Positions 11,431 to 22,344 of a DNA stretch of 64,000 nt are shown here, one piece after another; the stretch's first letter is position 1; each line of letters begins with the position of its first letter. The position numbers and the translations under genes are program-made. Source of the stretch: Rhynchonema sp. JSB1_4. Lineage: Eukaryota > Nematoda > Chromadorea > Monhysterida > Xyalidae. The notes below the pieces were generated by a model. It ran no database searches. It was not told the DNA's origin and saw nothing but the letters and a program-made list of their open reading frames with translations. The stretch lies in contig JASAMV010007124.1 in the NCBI GenBank assembly GCA_030248065.1, forward strand, positions 1 to 64,000. Reading direction: 5' to 3'.

Positions 11431-11940
11431 GTGCACTATACGTGCACGCGCGTGCCCGCGGAGTATTGCGCGTGCGCTGGCGTGCGCTGCCTATGTTTTA
11501 GCACCAGGAAGTCGCGTGCACGCGACTTCAACTTTCAGCCTAGAATTGCACCTGGAACTGTACATTCAACGAACTATTGTGAATGCATGCATTTTACTGT
11601 TCGGGACAACCGAAAGTGTCATGCGTATGCGAAGTCTGAACATGCTTATAACGATTTATGGGAAATTTTCGGGACACGCCAAAGGTATGCATAAGCTGAA
11701 GCTATGTATGGTAAGCCTTGCCTACAACGAAGTTTTGTATTCCGCTTCATAATGTCACAAACATGATGCAAAGATTGGTTGGTTTTCCTTAGGAAAGCTT
11801 TTTGTTGTCCTTCACGATATATTGAGAAATAAGGTGGCGCTCGAATTGTGCGTATTTTTGTGGTACGACAACCCCACGGACACAAAGGTCCATTCATGAC
11901 GGTGAAACCAACAAAAGGGATACAAAACAACCCGTACGTA

Positions 11941-14834
11941 TCACAAAATTGCATGATCAATGGCAAGAATCAGCGCCAAACAAAGACTGCAAGAAATGAG
12001 CAGCTTCCAAGTTGATGTAGTCATCAGGCTCAGCGCGCTGTTCTCACTTGCTTGGCGACCAACTTCGATTGCACCTCGACTGAAGTTTTGGATTGTGTGA
12101 ACGAAACCACCAATTTCTGAAAGCAATGACATAAATTGTATGGCAGTAAGATAGTATCACATCCCAGGTATCTTGTCAAGATTTTGCAACAGGCTGCCCA
12201 CTCATAGCGAATTGATGGAGACCCAGGACCCTCCAATTTATTCACTATTATATAACAGAATAGTCACGTCGAATGGAACACCATTACAACTAAGCACGTT
12301 GCAGCAGGCAACGCTGACTTACCCGTATCGCACAGTTCTCCCATCCATCCTTGAAAGCATTGACAAGCGAACGCACGATCCAAATCAATGCATGTGCCAT
12401 TAAAACAAGGATCCGACCAACAATCGTTGTAGCCAATGGCCTGGCCGGCATCAAAATGGGTGGAGCTATTGTAAACTGTATAAGGGACACTTGCGATATA
12501 TTTGGTCTGATACAATGGTGGCGGCGAACTGTAGTTGTAGGTGTGGTACCATGGTGGCGGCGAACTGTAATTGTAGGTGTGGTACCATGGTGGCGGCGAA
12601 CTGTAGTTGTAACTGTGGTACCATGGTGGCGGCGAACTGTAGTTGTAGGTGTGGTACCATGGTGGCGGCGAACTGTAGTTGTAGGTGTGGTACCATGGTG
12701 GCGGCGAACTGTAGTTGTAACTGTGGTACCATGGTGGCGGCGAACTGTAGTTGTAACTGTGGTACCATGGTGGCGGCGAACTGTAGTTGTAGGTGTGGTA
12801 CCATGGTGGCGGCGAACTGTAGTTGTAACTGTGGTACCATGGTGGCGGCGAACTGTAGTTGTAACTGTGGTACCATGGTGGCGGCGAACTGTAGTTGTAA
12901 CTGTGGTACCATGGTGGCGGCGAACTGTAGTTGTAACTGTGGTACCATGGTGGCGGCGAACTGTAGTTGTAACTGTGGTACCATGGTGGCGGCGAACTGT
13001 AGTTGTAACTGTGGTACCATGGTGGCGGCGAACTGTAGTTGTAGGTGTGGTACCATGGTGGCGGCGAACTGTAGTTGTAACTGTGGTACCATGGTGGCGG
13101 CGAACTGTAGTTGTAACTGTGGTACCATGGTGGCGGCGAACTGTAGTTGTAGGTGTGGTACCATGGTGGCGGCGAACTGTAATTGTAGGTGTGGTACCAT
13201 GGTGGCGGCGAACTGTAATTGTAGGTGTGGTACCATGGTGGCGGCGAACTGTAGTTGTAGGTGTGGTACCATGGTGGCGGCGAACTGTAGTTGTAACTGT
13301 GGTACCATGGTGGCGGCGAACTGTAGTTGTAACTGTGGTACCATGGTGGCGGCGAACTGTAGTTGTAGGTGTGGTACCATGGTGGCGGCGAACTGTAATT
13401 GTAGGTGTGGTACCATGGTGGTGGCGAACTGTAATTGTAAACGTGGTACCATGGTGGTGACGAACTATAGTTGTGGGTGTTGTACAAGGGTGGCGGCGAG
13501 CTGTAGTTGTAAGGGTGGTACCACGGTGGCGGCGAACTGTAATTGTAGGCGTGGTACCATAGTGGCGGCGAACTATAATTGTGGGTGTTGTACAAGGGTG
13601 GCGGCGAACTGTAGTTGTAGGTGTGGTACCATGGTGGCGGCGAACTGTAATTGTAGGTGTGGTACCATGGTGGTGGCGAACTGTAATTGTAAACGTGGTA
13701 CCATGGTGGTGACGAACTATAGTTGTGGGTGTTGTACAAGGGTGGCGGCGAGCTGTAGTTGTAAGGGTGGTACCACGGTGGCGGCGAACTGTAATTGTAG
13801 GCGTGGTACCATAGTGGCGGCGAACTATAATTGTGGGTGTTGTACAAGGGTGGCTCCGAACTGTAGTTGTAGGTGTGGTACCATGGGGGCGGCGAACTGT
13901 AATTGTAGGTGTGGTACCACGGTGGTGGCGAACTGTAATTGTAAACGTGGTACCATGGTGGTGGCGAACTATAGTTGTGGGTGTTGTACAAGGGTGGCGG
14001 CGAGCTGTAGTTGTAAGGGTGGTACCACGGTGGCGGCGAACTGTAATTGTAGGCGTGGTACCATAGTGGCGGCGAACTGTAGTTGTAAGTGTGGTACCAT
14101 GGTGGCGGCGAACTGTAATTGTAGGTGTGGTACCATGGGGGCGGCGAACTGTAATTGTAGGTGTGGTACCATGGTGGTGGCGAACTGTAATTGTAAACGT
14201 GGTACCATGGTGGTGGCGAACTATAGTTGTGGGTGTTGTACAAGGGTGGCGGCGAGCTGTAGTTGTAAGGGTGGTACCACGGTGGCGGCGAACTGTAATT
14301 GTAGGCGTGGTACCATAGTGGCGGCGAACTGTAGTTGTAAGTGTGGTACCATGGTGGCGGCGAACTGTAATTGTAGGTGTGGTACCATGGGGGCGGCGAA
14401 CTGTAATTGTAGGTGTGGTACCATGGTGGTGGCGAACTATAGTTGTGGGTGTTGTACAAGGGTGGCGGCGAGCTGTAGTTGTACGGGTGGTACCACGGTG
14501 GCGGCGAACTGTAATTGTAGGCGTGGTACCATAGTGGCGGCGAACTATAATTGTGGGTGTTGTACAAGGGTGGCTCCGAACTGTAGTTGTAGGTGTGGAA
14601 CCATGATGGCGGCGAACTGTAGTTGTAGGTGTAGTTAAGCCACCATGGTTCCGTCCAACTGTGGTTGCTGGCACTTGGCTCTGGGTGAGAATAATTCAAA
14701 GTTGTTGAAACTGCCGAATACTCTGGTGAATACTGTTCCTGTTGCACTGTCGACGTCGTGCAAAATATGAAAAAGCACAAAACGAACGCTGCTGCTGGAA
14801 TCATTGCTCTTCTTTGCGTTTGGCGCATTTGCAC
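11941..14834 (-). CDS. Secreted repetitive glycoprotein with one EGF domain and GPI-like tail
   Basis: Two exons join in phase: 12323-14834 (donor GTAAGT) and 11941-12116 (acceptor CTTTCAG), giving 895 residues. Residues 1-30 form a signal peptide (hydrophobic core IPAAAFVLCFFIFC). Residues 68 to about 776 are about 59 copies of the 12-mer TYNYSSPPPWYH and variants (LYNTH, WYHA, WYHP, WYHV, WYHS). Every unit contains N-Y-S, an N-glycosylation sequon, plus two or three prolines and several tyrosines. A canonical EGF module follows (C-x4-C-x4-C-x8-C-x-C-x8-C, about 805-836). The second exon adds a linker and a C-terminal hydrophobic segment (WKLLISCSLCLALILAI) with almost nothing after it, as in GPI-anchored precursors; a short-tailed membrane protein is the alternative. 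Likely a surface, cuticle, eggshell or adhesive glycoprotein. I do not recognise the family. The repeats also keep other frames open on both strands. Confidence 0.8.
12526..14632 (-). repeat. 36-bp coding minisatellite, ~59 units, with a 252-bp higher-order repeat
   Basis: The unit is 36 bp (12 codons) and contains GGTACCATGG in most copies. Units at 12526-13400 are nearly identical. Between about 13430 and 14560 a seven-unit (about 252-bp) block recurs, marked by AAACGTGGTACCATGGTGGT near 13438, 13691, 13942 and 14193. This indicates at least two rounds of amplification. No frameshift was seen, so the frame is under selection or the expansion is recent. Confidence 0.9.
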
Positions 14835-16449
14835 TGCAAATTAGCAATTTTTGCAGCAGATCAACGGGACAAAAATTACGGAAAAGTTCATTCTGTTGTT
14901 TTTCTCCTTTCATAATGTTCAAACTTTTCAGCATGTTTCAAGACTGGCAATTGCCATTAATAATGTATGGGAAACGTTTGCATTTTTAAATGACACGAAC
15001 AATTGAGAGGAACGAAAGAGTCTGTGTTGACATGGTGACAGGTAACAAAAGAGGTCTGAGATGCTGGTTTCTAGGTCAGTGGCGCGTGATATTGAAACTA
15101 CGGTGGCCTGCAGATTTGGACAAGGTGCATGTGGCGCGTAAAGCAGCCCTCGTATGTTGAATTCGTTCTGTTTGTGAGCCGTTACATATCTTGAGAGAAG
15201 CACGCTCAATGAGATCACACCGAGAGCTTGATTTATGACTGCTGCATGACAGACTTGTTGGTCCCCACGTACATATGTGTGCGGGAAAGTCATATCCCCG
15301 TGCGTGGCTTGTGAACCACACCACAGCCTGTCTGCCGTTTTGCTTTTTGTTGTGTGCTGTGTTGACTGTAGTACCGGAGTTTTTCACTCACAGTCCCATG
15401 GGTGTGTAAGGTGAAAATGGGCATTTTTTCAAAACGGCAAACATATTTTTCGATCGTGTTGAACATTGTCTGAGTTACTCATACGCTTATGTCAGTTGCA
15501 CACAGAGCCGCTACACATGCAGAATCAGAGCAAACAGTGCGAATTTAGTGCAAAAAAATGACTGAGTGACAGCACGTTATGCTCAGCAAGCAAGGTCTGA
15601 CATCTATCCTCGCAATTTTCTTCAGTAATTTGTTCATTCTGCAACAGTGTTTTCGAATGATCTCGCAATATGGGTTATTCGGAAGTGTTGGGATAATTTT
15701 TTATTATAAAACCTCAGAACGGAGCCAAAACCCAAATAATCCCGCCGGAGGGATTAATCGGCATTCTCCGGTACATGCACGTCTGTTACATCAGATTGTG
15801 CACCTTCAACAGGTATCTTGATTGTTAGCATTCATAATTTCAGTGCTTTCTTTCTTATTCCAGCACACAAACAATGCTTCTAACAAACAAAATAACAATC
15901 AGAATCAGACCCACATCCACACGAATTGAGCGAAAGTTCATGGGAGCAACAAAAGCTTTGTGTCAGCTTTTCACGAACTTGTTCAATTTTTTCTTTCGGT
16001 TTTGGGCTTCCTCAAAACTTTTCATCTATCCCCGGGGACTATGAGTAAAACGTTTCCACTTACAATGGTCCTCTGATTATACAAGTGGAAATGTTTGGGA
16101 AACTACAAGAAGGCCCACCACGATGTACTACTGACACATTATTTTCCGAAGTCTGATTTTCTTGCACTTGCGCTTCATTTTCAATGAACGTTGTCCATCG
16201 GCATCCAAAACGTAACAATAATGAACAAATAGGGTAAGGATGGCAAAACACTTAAGGTTTTCTCAAAAGATACGACTTCTGTTGTTTGTCTTGAAAAAAT
16301 CAAAGCATTTCAGGTCACAAGTTCGCAAAGTTTGACTGGCCTTCCAAAAAAAAGCAAAAAAGCACTCCACGGGTCATATGCAAATGGCCCACAGCAAGCG
16401 CTTCGTCTGATCTTCGTCCCAATTTCGCATGCCCAGCACATAGGAAGCG
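14835..16449. other. Intergenic, no supported gene
   Basis: The interval lies between divergent genes. The plus-strand frame 15579-15821 starts with a hydrophobic stretch (SILAIFFSNLFILQQCF) and ends at a GTATCT donor-like site. It could be a first exon of a secreted protein, but no second exon was found. Minus-strand frames at 14.9-15.4 kb show no domain. Confidence 0.3.
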
Positions 16450-18527
16450 ATGTTCTTCCCTTTCAATAACCTGATTTCATTGTCTCTGACCATATTCATT
16501 GTAAACCAGACGGCAGGGCGTCCCAAGTTGACGCAAGCCGAAGCTGCCTGGGTGAACCAGACATGCGGCGAATTCAGAAGAGTGCGATACCAGACAAAGT
16601 TGTTTAAGGTTGGTATATTACGAAATATGTATATACCTTAATTTTGATTCCTATGCCGCTGCGCATAGGCACTGAGACTGTAGTGCAAACGTACCTACAT
16701 ACATAATCACGTAAAGTGCCGTTTTCAAGGTTTACGGTGGCGCGAGAGCGCATGTGGCTCAATGGGTGCACTCGGCGATCATACTAGTCGGACCAACACC
16801 GCTGGACCCAAAGACACCGTCGCGGTGCACCGCGTCCATCATATCCAAACGACACGTGCTCACCGCCGCACATTGTTTCAAACTTAACTGCACTTCGTAA
16901 GTTCCTGATGCTTTTAACGGTGTCGTTTTTTCAATTGTTCCACGACACTGTCCATGCGACGTTCGATTTGTAATATAGACCATCTGGTGTAGTAGAGTTA
17001 AACCTGAACCGAAGGTGGTACTTGCAGCCAGAAGGGGATGATATTCACATGACTGGACATCTGCCGTGAACCCTTGAGTTTGTGTTTTTTGACATGTTAG
17101 CAGCGGACAGCTCTTTTTTGAGCTTGCAAAATTGGACTAAACATACCATAAGGCACCGATTAAATTTTTTAGCACACTCATTCTGCCTAATCAAACAGCT
17201 GTGGGCGTTGGACGAGCGTCACTGACAGAGATGAAAAGGAAGGGGACGATATTTCCGGTGAATTTAATCGCACAAATGAAATATCTACAGTCTTTGTGCC
17301 TAATCCTGATGCTTACTGTTGCGCTGTTTTATCTGTCACAGGTCAGCTCCATTACAATGCATCAAGATTTTCTGAAGCGTCATTGTTGTGACTTGAAGGT
17401 GCAGTGGTATATTTCGTCGATTCAGCATCAGCTACATAACTTACTTGTGGACGGTCAAGTTTTTCAGGGTGATATTGCGATAGTGGAACTGGCACATGAC
17501 ATCCCTGACAGATTATTTGAGAAGAAGTTCGTGGTGGCTGGTTGTCTGCCAAGACATTATGGCAACCCGAAACCTGGCCAGATCCTGTTTGTGACAGGAT
17601 GGGGGAAAACTTGTGAGTGGCGTTCTGCGTGATTTGGCATAATGCACAATTCTGTAAATAAGATTTCTTCGAAGGTCTAATCACCGAATTTGTTCGAACA
17701 ATATGATCTTGGTTTACAGACACTTTTTATGAAAGTTCGCTTGTTGTCAGAACATAACAGCTATGTAATTACATGTGTGCAGTCGAGGACAAGCTCGGAA
17801 GACGAATGCAAGACGGTCTGAAGTACACGACAATGACCGTGATGCCTCTGGATGATTGTCGTAAGAACTACAACAGAAATAAACGATATAAATCCGTCGA
17901 TGCGACGTCATTGTGCGTCGACGAACGATTGTCGAATGTTTGTCGGGTGAGTCTGGGTGTGTTGCATGTCTGTGCCCCGCACACGCAAATTATGCTCGTG
18001 TTGAATAATCTGAAACGCGTGTCAAGATTACTAAATAAACAATGATGTTGTCGCTGCACTTCATCTGAGCTTACAGTGGCTTCGATTATACTGTACATGA
18101 AAACAAGAATTGCAAGTGCAACCAAAATCCTTGATAAACAAATATTGCTTGCTCGAAGTGGGAAGAGCCCCTGTCCTTTCGCTAACCGGGCGACTGCTCT
18201 ACCGGCTGAGCTAGTACAAATCGAGTATTTAGCGCTGTCTTGGACATAAGGTTTTGGTTTCGATGCCAAGCATGACGCAACTGATATGAGATAAACGGCT
18301 GCTCTTATGTTCTTTAGGGCGATAGCGGAGCCAGTTTGGTGCACGTGCAGCCGCACAACAAGAAAATGCTACGCAGCGAGCTCGTCGGAGTTTTATCGTT
18401 CGGCACCTCGTGTGAAGAAATGGCCAAGTCTCCATTAACGTTCCAAAACTTTCACGGTGGAGTTTTCACCAAGCTTGAATCTTATCTGGACTGGATTCGC
18501 GACCACACTGGACTGATAACACGTTGA
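16450..18527 (+). CDS. Secreted trypsin-fold serine protease with atypical S1 pocket
   Basis: Five exons join in phase: 16450-16608, 16730-16896, 17347-17612, 17783-17946 and 18318-18527, giving 321 residues. A signal peptide (MFFPFNNLISLSLTIFIVNQ) and a short propeptide with one Cys precede the activation site K|VYGG, which replaces the usual IVGG. The catalytic His is in LTAAHC, the Asp in GDIAIVEL and the Ser in CRGDSG. GWGKT and the C-terminal YLDWI helix fit the S1A family. Six residues before the Ser, where trypsins have Asp189, the sequence reads N (NVCRGDSG), so cleavage after Lys/Arg is not expected. The residue after GDSG is A, not G. Likely extracellular, in digestion, immunity or moulting. 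The third acceptor was chosen because it alone keeps phase. Confidence 0.85.
18150..18225 (-). other. tRNA-like sequence (decayed tRNA or tRNA-derived SINE) in protease intron 4
   Basis: On the minus strand, TAGCTCAGCCGGTAGAGCA is a good pol III box A / D-arm. It is followed by a possible anticodon stem TCGC/GCGA. The T-arm region (CCCACTTCGAGCAAGC) only weakly matches box B, and no acceptor stem pairs. It is therefore not called as a functional tRNA. Confidence 0.35.
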
Positions 18528-18692
18528 TCAGCTCTGACATTATGCGGTGCCAAACTATCTCAATTTTCTCTAGGGGTTTGCCTGTTGTTCTATATTTACA
18601 TAGGTTCATTTCTTTGCACTTCTCGACAGCAACATAGCAGTAAAATCATCTGACAGCAGAAAATTCTGAAAAAACGTTGAGGTTCACTCAGT

Positions 18693-20109
18693 TCAAAGAA
18701 ACAATGCTGGCGTGTGGTCATTGCGCCACGTGGCGTGCTTGCGGTTTGGTGGCGCCCACGACGTTTGACTCACTTCATGCGCAAGAGTGCTCGCCATTTG
18801 GTTGTCTTTAATCTCCGAAAAGTGAAACATCAGCTTTTCAACAACGCCACTTGCCACTCCAAGTGTGGCGCCGATGGCCAACAGCAAGAATGCGCCCAAC
18901 AGATGCTTGACGTCGAGTGGCACACGGCCGACATCGACCTGCGGACACGGTTGTCGTTTTCTAGACAAAAACTGCGAATATCTGAGATCGATTCCGAGTG
19001 TGACGCTTCGTGAGCGCACAATCGCTTCGTTCAACCCTTTCAGCAAGTCGTCGCTGCTGTTCTTGGCCAACAGGAATGTGACCGACAGAAAATTGCCACC
19101 CTCCGCCAAAGTGACCACGCGAAGGTCGCATGTCTGACCGGCCAGATAGTTGAGCATGTTGCCGTGGAAGAACAGCACGTACGGTTGGTCGGGCTGTGTG
19201 AGAAAGTCGACCGCTTTGCCGAACCCTCCAAGTGTTCGAAGATCTACAATTGGATTATTCTGCACAGCCACACTGAGTAACGGATCGGCCATGATGCGAT
19301 ACCAGGGTGTGCTCTTGGGCGATGCCACCAATCGAACACGTTTGGTGCGGACGAGTGCCGCCAGCTGATCGACGGTGTCGAATCGATGGTGTTGTTGCGG
19401 CAGAATCAGGCTCGACAGCAACGAGCTACGGTAGAGCGCAATCAGCAAGGCGACGAAGAACGCGAGGAATGCGGTGATGGCCGCGCCATTCCGACGGACG
19501 TTCGATCCGAGTTTGCGACACAAAACGCTGTAGAATCGGGCAAACAAGACGCACACGATCAAGAGGACGATCGTGTAAATGTCGTAGTTGTTGAGAAAGT
19601 CGAGACTGGTCATCAGCACGTTGTCTTCGTGTTCGACGACGTCCAACGCTGTGAATCCGCCCTCGCCTGTGACGAACATCGGACTGCTGAACTGAAGTGC
19701 AGAACAGTCAATCAACATACTTTTGAAGTTTGCGTTTCCTCGATTGATCAAGGGTATGAAGCATAATGTCAGTTGGTGGTGAGAGAAGCACATTTGAAAA
19801 TCGCGGGCTAACCTTAAATCTTTCCATGCGTTTTGGGGTCGCTTGAAACCAGAAAGCCAACGTGTCAACGTTGCCCGATTCGACCATTCGATAAGCGGCC
19901 TCGATGAATCCGTGCTTTTCGATCAGATCGCCATCGATCGGCACAAGTTGCCATCGTAACCCGGTCGCCTTCAACACGGTGCCCATTATCTCAGATTGCT
20001 GGCCAGGATACAGGCATTTGTTCGAACGAAGCAGGTTAGACTCAAACGAACATGGGAAGCGGTAAGGTGGTCGGTGGGAATATCCCAGCCGAATTGTATG
20101 GTTTTCCAT
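18693..20109 (-). CDS. Ionotropic-receptor-like protein with short M1-M3 linker
   Basis: Two exons, 19813-20109 and 18693-19691, join in phase 0 (donor GTTAGC, acceptor CACTTCAG) into a 431-residue product. The N-terminal lobe (IRLGYSHRPPYRF, IMGTVLKATGLRWQLV, ERFKFSSPM) is the periplasmic-binding-protein-like ligand domain of ionotropic glutamate/IR receptors. M1 (YTIVLLIVCVLFARFYSVL, about 138-156) is separated by only about 12 residues from the M3-like helix, which ends ALYRSSLLSSLI. The second lobe and a final helix (LGAFLLLAIGATLGVASGVV) follow. An amino-terminal domain and a clear signal peptide are not seen. An upstream exon is likely, because the ATG at 20109 lies just after an acceptor-like TTTTCAG. 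Probably a chemosensory or orphan receptor of the divergent invertebrate class. Confidence 0.75.
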
Positions 20110-20589
20110 ACTTGCTGAAAATCACAAATGACGGCGAATGTTGTATAATGGGCAACTTTTTCAGTGAACATTATGTATTCTTAGAATGCACGTTGGACAA
20201 ACAAACCGAAATTCACAGTGTCCAGAATGCAGTGCGTATCAAATTTCAGGTCTTGACGAGTTGGCGGTTCCCATTAAGTCAATTAACATTTATGCATTTG
20301 AACATTTTACTAAAATGCTTATTGCGCTTGTTGAATGAGTGGTTTAGCTGGTTTAGCACCGCACAAATAACCTAAACTAATTGTTTTTGACGCGCGACAA
20401 TACGATTGGTTCTATTTTTGCGTGGACGTTTGGTCTCCCCGAGCTTTCTGAAGCATAAAGCCATTATTATTTTTTGCAAAACTGATTTCAAAAGGCACTT
20501 ATGAGTGTATAGTGTTGCTCTATTTATTTCCTTATCACTCAACGAATGTCTACTTGCTTTTTGAAAGCCGTTCTTTCCCAGCACCAGTG

Positions 20590-21345
20590 TTCGAACGGGA
20601 TTCATTTTTAATCCCTTAATCGGGGTTCGGATCAAGAAAGTGTCGGGATCGGGATGGACCAGATGGTCCTTAAAGCAATAGTTTTTATCATTTTATGCAT
20701 AAGATGCAAGTTAATGTCACAGAAACCATGAAACATGTTTATGACGCATGAACAAACGCCCGAAACAGTGATTAAAGCCGATTGAAAGTCGAGAATAGCT
20801 GACGACGGATAAGTTCAAAGATCATAATTGTAGTCGAACAATGGCAAAGCCTTTGACAAGAAAAGACAAGCATAGTATCAAGCAGTATCTTTTGTGATCA
20901 AACAAATCAGCGGCACTGGAAAAGAGCTGTTCAGAAAGCACGCTCGTTGGCGGAGTGCTTAGATATTTGGAAGCTAGACGTGCCAGTCGCGGAAACTTTG
21001 TCTCATTTGTTGCCCACCATGGCAACATTTTCTCGAAACTGAGTCCCTTCGTTCGATGCAACTTTGTGTAACCGTAGTTATAGCTCGACTTGTTCGCGAT
21101 TGGTGGTGCTTGCGGTTTCATCACGCTCCGAATCAGGTTTCAAACGCAAACGTAGTGCAGCATTTCCCACCTCTTACAACAGCTTGGCGAATTATGATCG
21201 CATAACCTTGTACTTTCTGTTCTCAAAACTTAATCCCGATCCCGGTACTTTTTTGGGCGGGATCGGCATCGGGTCGGGATTGACTTTTTCAAAAACACGG
21301 GATCGGGATCGGGATCAGAAAAAGGGCCCGGGATCCATGCTGGAG
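20590..21345 (-). pseudogene. hAT transposon remnant with transposase C-terminal domain
   Basis: The minus-strand frame 20822-21124 encodes LPWWATNETKFPRLARLASKYL, then PPTSVLSEQLFSSAADLFDHKR. This is the dimerisation domain that ends hAT transposases (W.....FP.LA..A..YL..P.TS...E..FS.A). The rest of the transposase is missing. Subterminal CGGGATCGGGAT repeats occur on both sides (20640-20660 and 21230-21325), and the right end reads CCCGGGATCCATGCTG. It is a candidate relative of the source that mobilised the surrounding non-autonomous elements, but no shared terminus was shown. Confidence 0.75.
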
Positions 21346-21539
21346 GGGCTGGACCACTGTTTAGGCAGTGTGTTTCCATTCCATCTTCACTTATGTAATG
21401 TAGGTTCCTTCCGGTTTGGCGCTGAATGTGGTGTATGCTGGAGGCCAGCCGGAACCGGAAAGCCCAATGAAAAAGAAAATGGGAAATGTGGTTTTTGTGC
21501 AAGTGCAATGTGCACACCACGCGGAGGGCGGAGATAGGT

Positions 21540-21706
21540 ATAGAATTTTGGCGGAAAAATCGGTTTTTTATATTTCGTGAAAAAAACCGAAAAACGAAAA
21601 AAAACGATAAAGAACCCCAGTGTATGAGGATAGGGAAAGCCCAAATAAGGTATTTTTGACACGTAGCAATGTTAGCTGGCATTGCAGTGGTGCGGTGCCT
21701 AGCCTA
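21540..21706. repeat. Uninterrupted copy of the foldback's host repeat (empty site)
   Basis: This block (ATATTTCGTGAAAAAA, then GAGGATAGGGAAAGCCCAAATAAGGTAT, then TTTTTGACACGTAGCAATGTTAGC) matches the two flanks of the foldback element (6590-6663 and 7173-7230) without the 509-bp insert. Confidence 0.75.
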
Positions 21707-21707
21707 G

Positions 21708-22338
21708 TACCGTAAAAACCTACCGGAGTTTTCCACTTAAAGCCTCCCCGAATAGAGCCCTCGGGGCTCTAAGTGGAAAATTTTCCACTTAAAGCCCCCG
21801 GGGGCTCTAATTGGATTTATTTTTTTACGGACCATTGATTTTACATCGAACAGTAAAGTTGCGAAAATAGTTCAAACTAGTGTAAGAATGACCAAAATAC
21901 CCCACTTTCCTGTTGTTTTACCAACGTTTTGCCACGTTTAGATGAAGATCCTCACAATCAGGTTGAAATATGGTATCAGAATCTCAAAATGCTGGCCTAA
22001 AGTGTCCCTACTGACAACGATGAAAACACCCAGTTTTCCGCTTAAAGCCCCCGAGGGCTGTAAGTGGAAACGTTTCCACTTAAAGCCCCCGGGGGCTCTA
22101 ATTGGATTTTTTCTTTCTGGTCGGAGGGTCCATTTTCCACCAATTTCCGCATAGAGCACCCGGGGCTTTAAGTGGAAAACTCCGGTAAATACAAGGGGGG
22201 CTCTATTAATTCACTGACCCCATTTTCAAAAAATTATTTTCGTTTCTCAGCGAGAGCGTTCCAAATCCGGTGTTATTTTCGATCGATATTCCGAGGGGGG
22301 CTCTATTCCGGGGGGGCTCTATTTAGGTTTTTACGGTA
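21708..22338. mobile_element. TA-flanked element F1, copy 2 (inverted; host of 21721-22187)
   Basis: The element starts TACCGTAAAAACC and ends GGTTTTTACGGTA. Sequence 22188-22338 is the reverse complement of 7505-7640, including ATCGATCG and the GAGCCCCCC runs. Another element, 21721-22187, is inserted at a TA near its left end. It lacks the F2 insertion present in copy 1. Confidence 0.75.
21721..22187. mobile_element. TA-flanked element with TTTCCACTTAAAGCCCCCGG repeats
   Basis: Inverted ends TACCGGAGTTTTCCACTTAA and the complement ending TGGAAAACTCCGGTA enclose five palindromic AAGCCCCCGGGGGCT-type blocks around an AT-rich core. It is inserted within F1 copy 2. Confidence 0.7.
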
Positions 22339-22344
22339 ATTCCT

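Larger units (their letters stand above)
10104..11562. mobile_element. 1.46-kb segment bounded by ~50-bp inverted repeats
   Basis: TACAGTACCGGGTGCAATTC and the following TAGGCTGAAAATTGAAGTCGCGTGCACGCG at 10104-10157 recur inverted at 11508-11562 with few changes. The interior holds a possible minus-strand exon (10300-10566), GTAT-rich microsatellites near 10840-10925 and a 21-bp tandem array. No target duplication is evident. It could be one DNA transposon or two inverted copies of a smaller MITE. Confidence 0.5.

Noticed and set aside
12351..14638. Long open frames on the plus strand (WRRTVVV and AANCSC repeats) and other minus-strand frames across the repeat array
   Set aside because: They are shadows of the 36-bp repeat, which keeps several frames open. 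Only the minus-strand frame ending in EGF has a signal peptide, sequons, a Cys-correct domain and matching splice sites.
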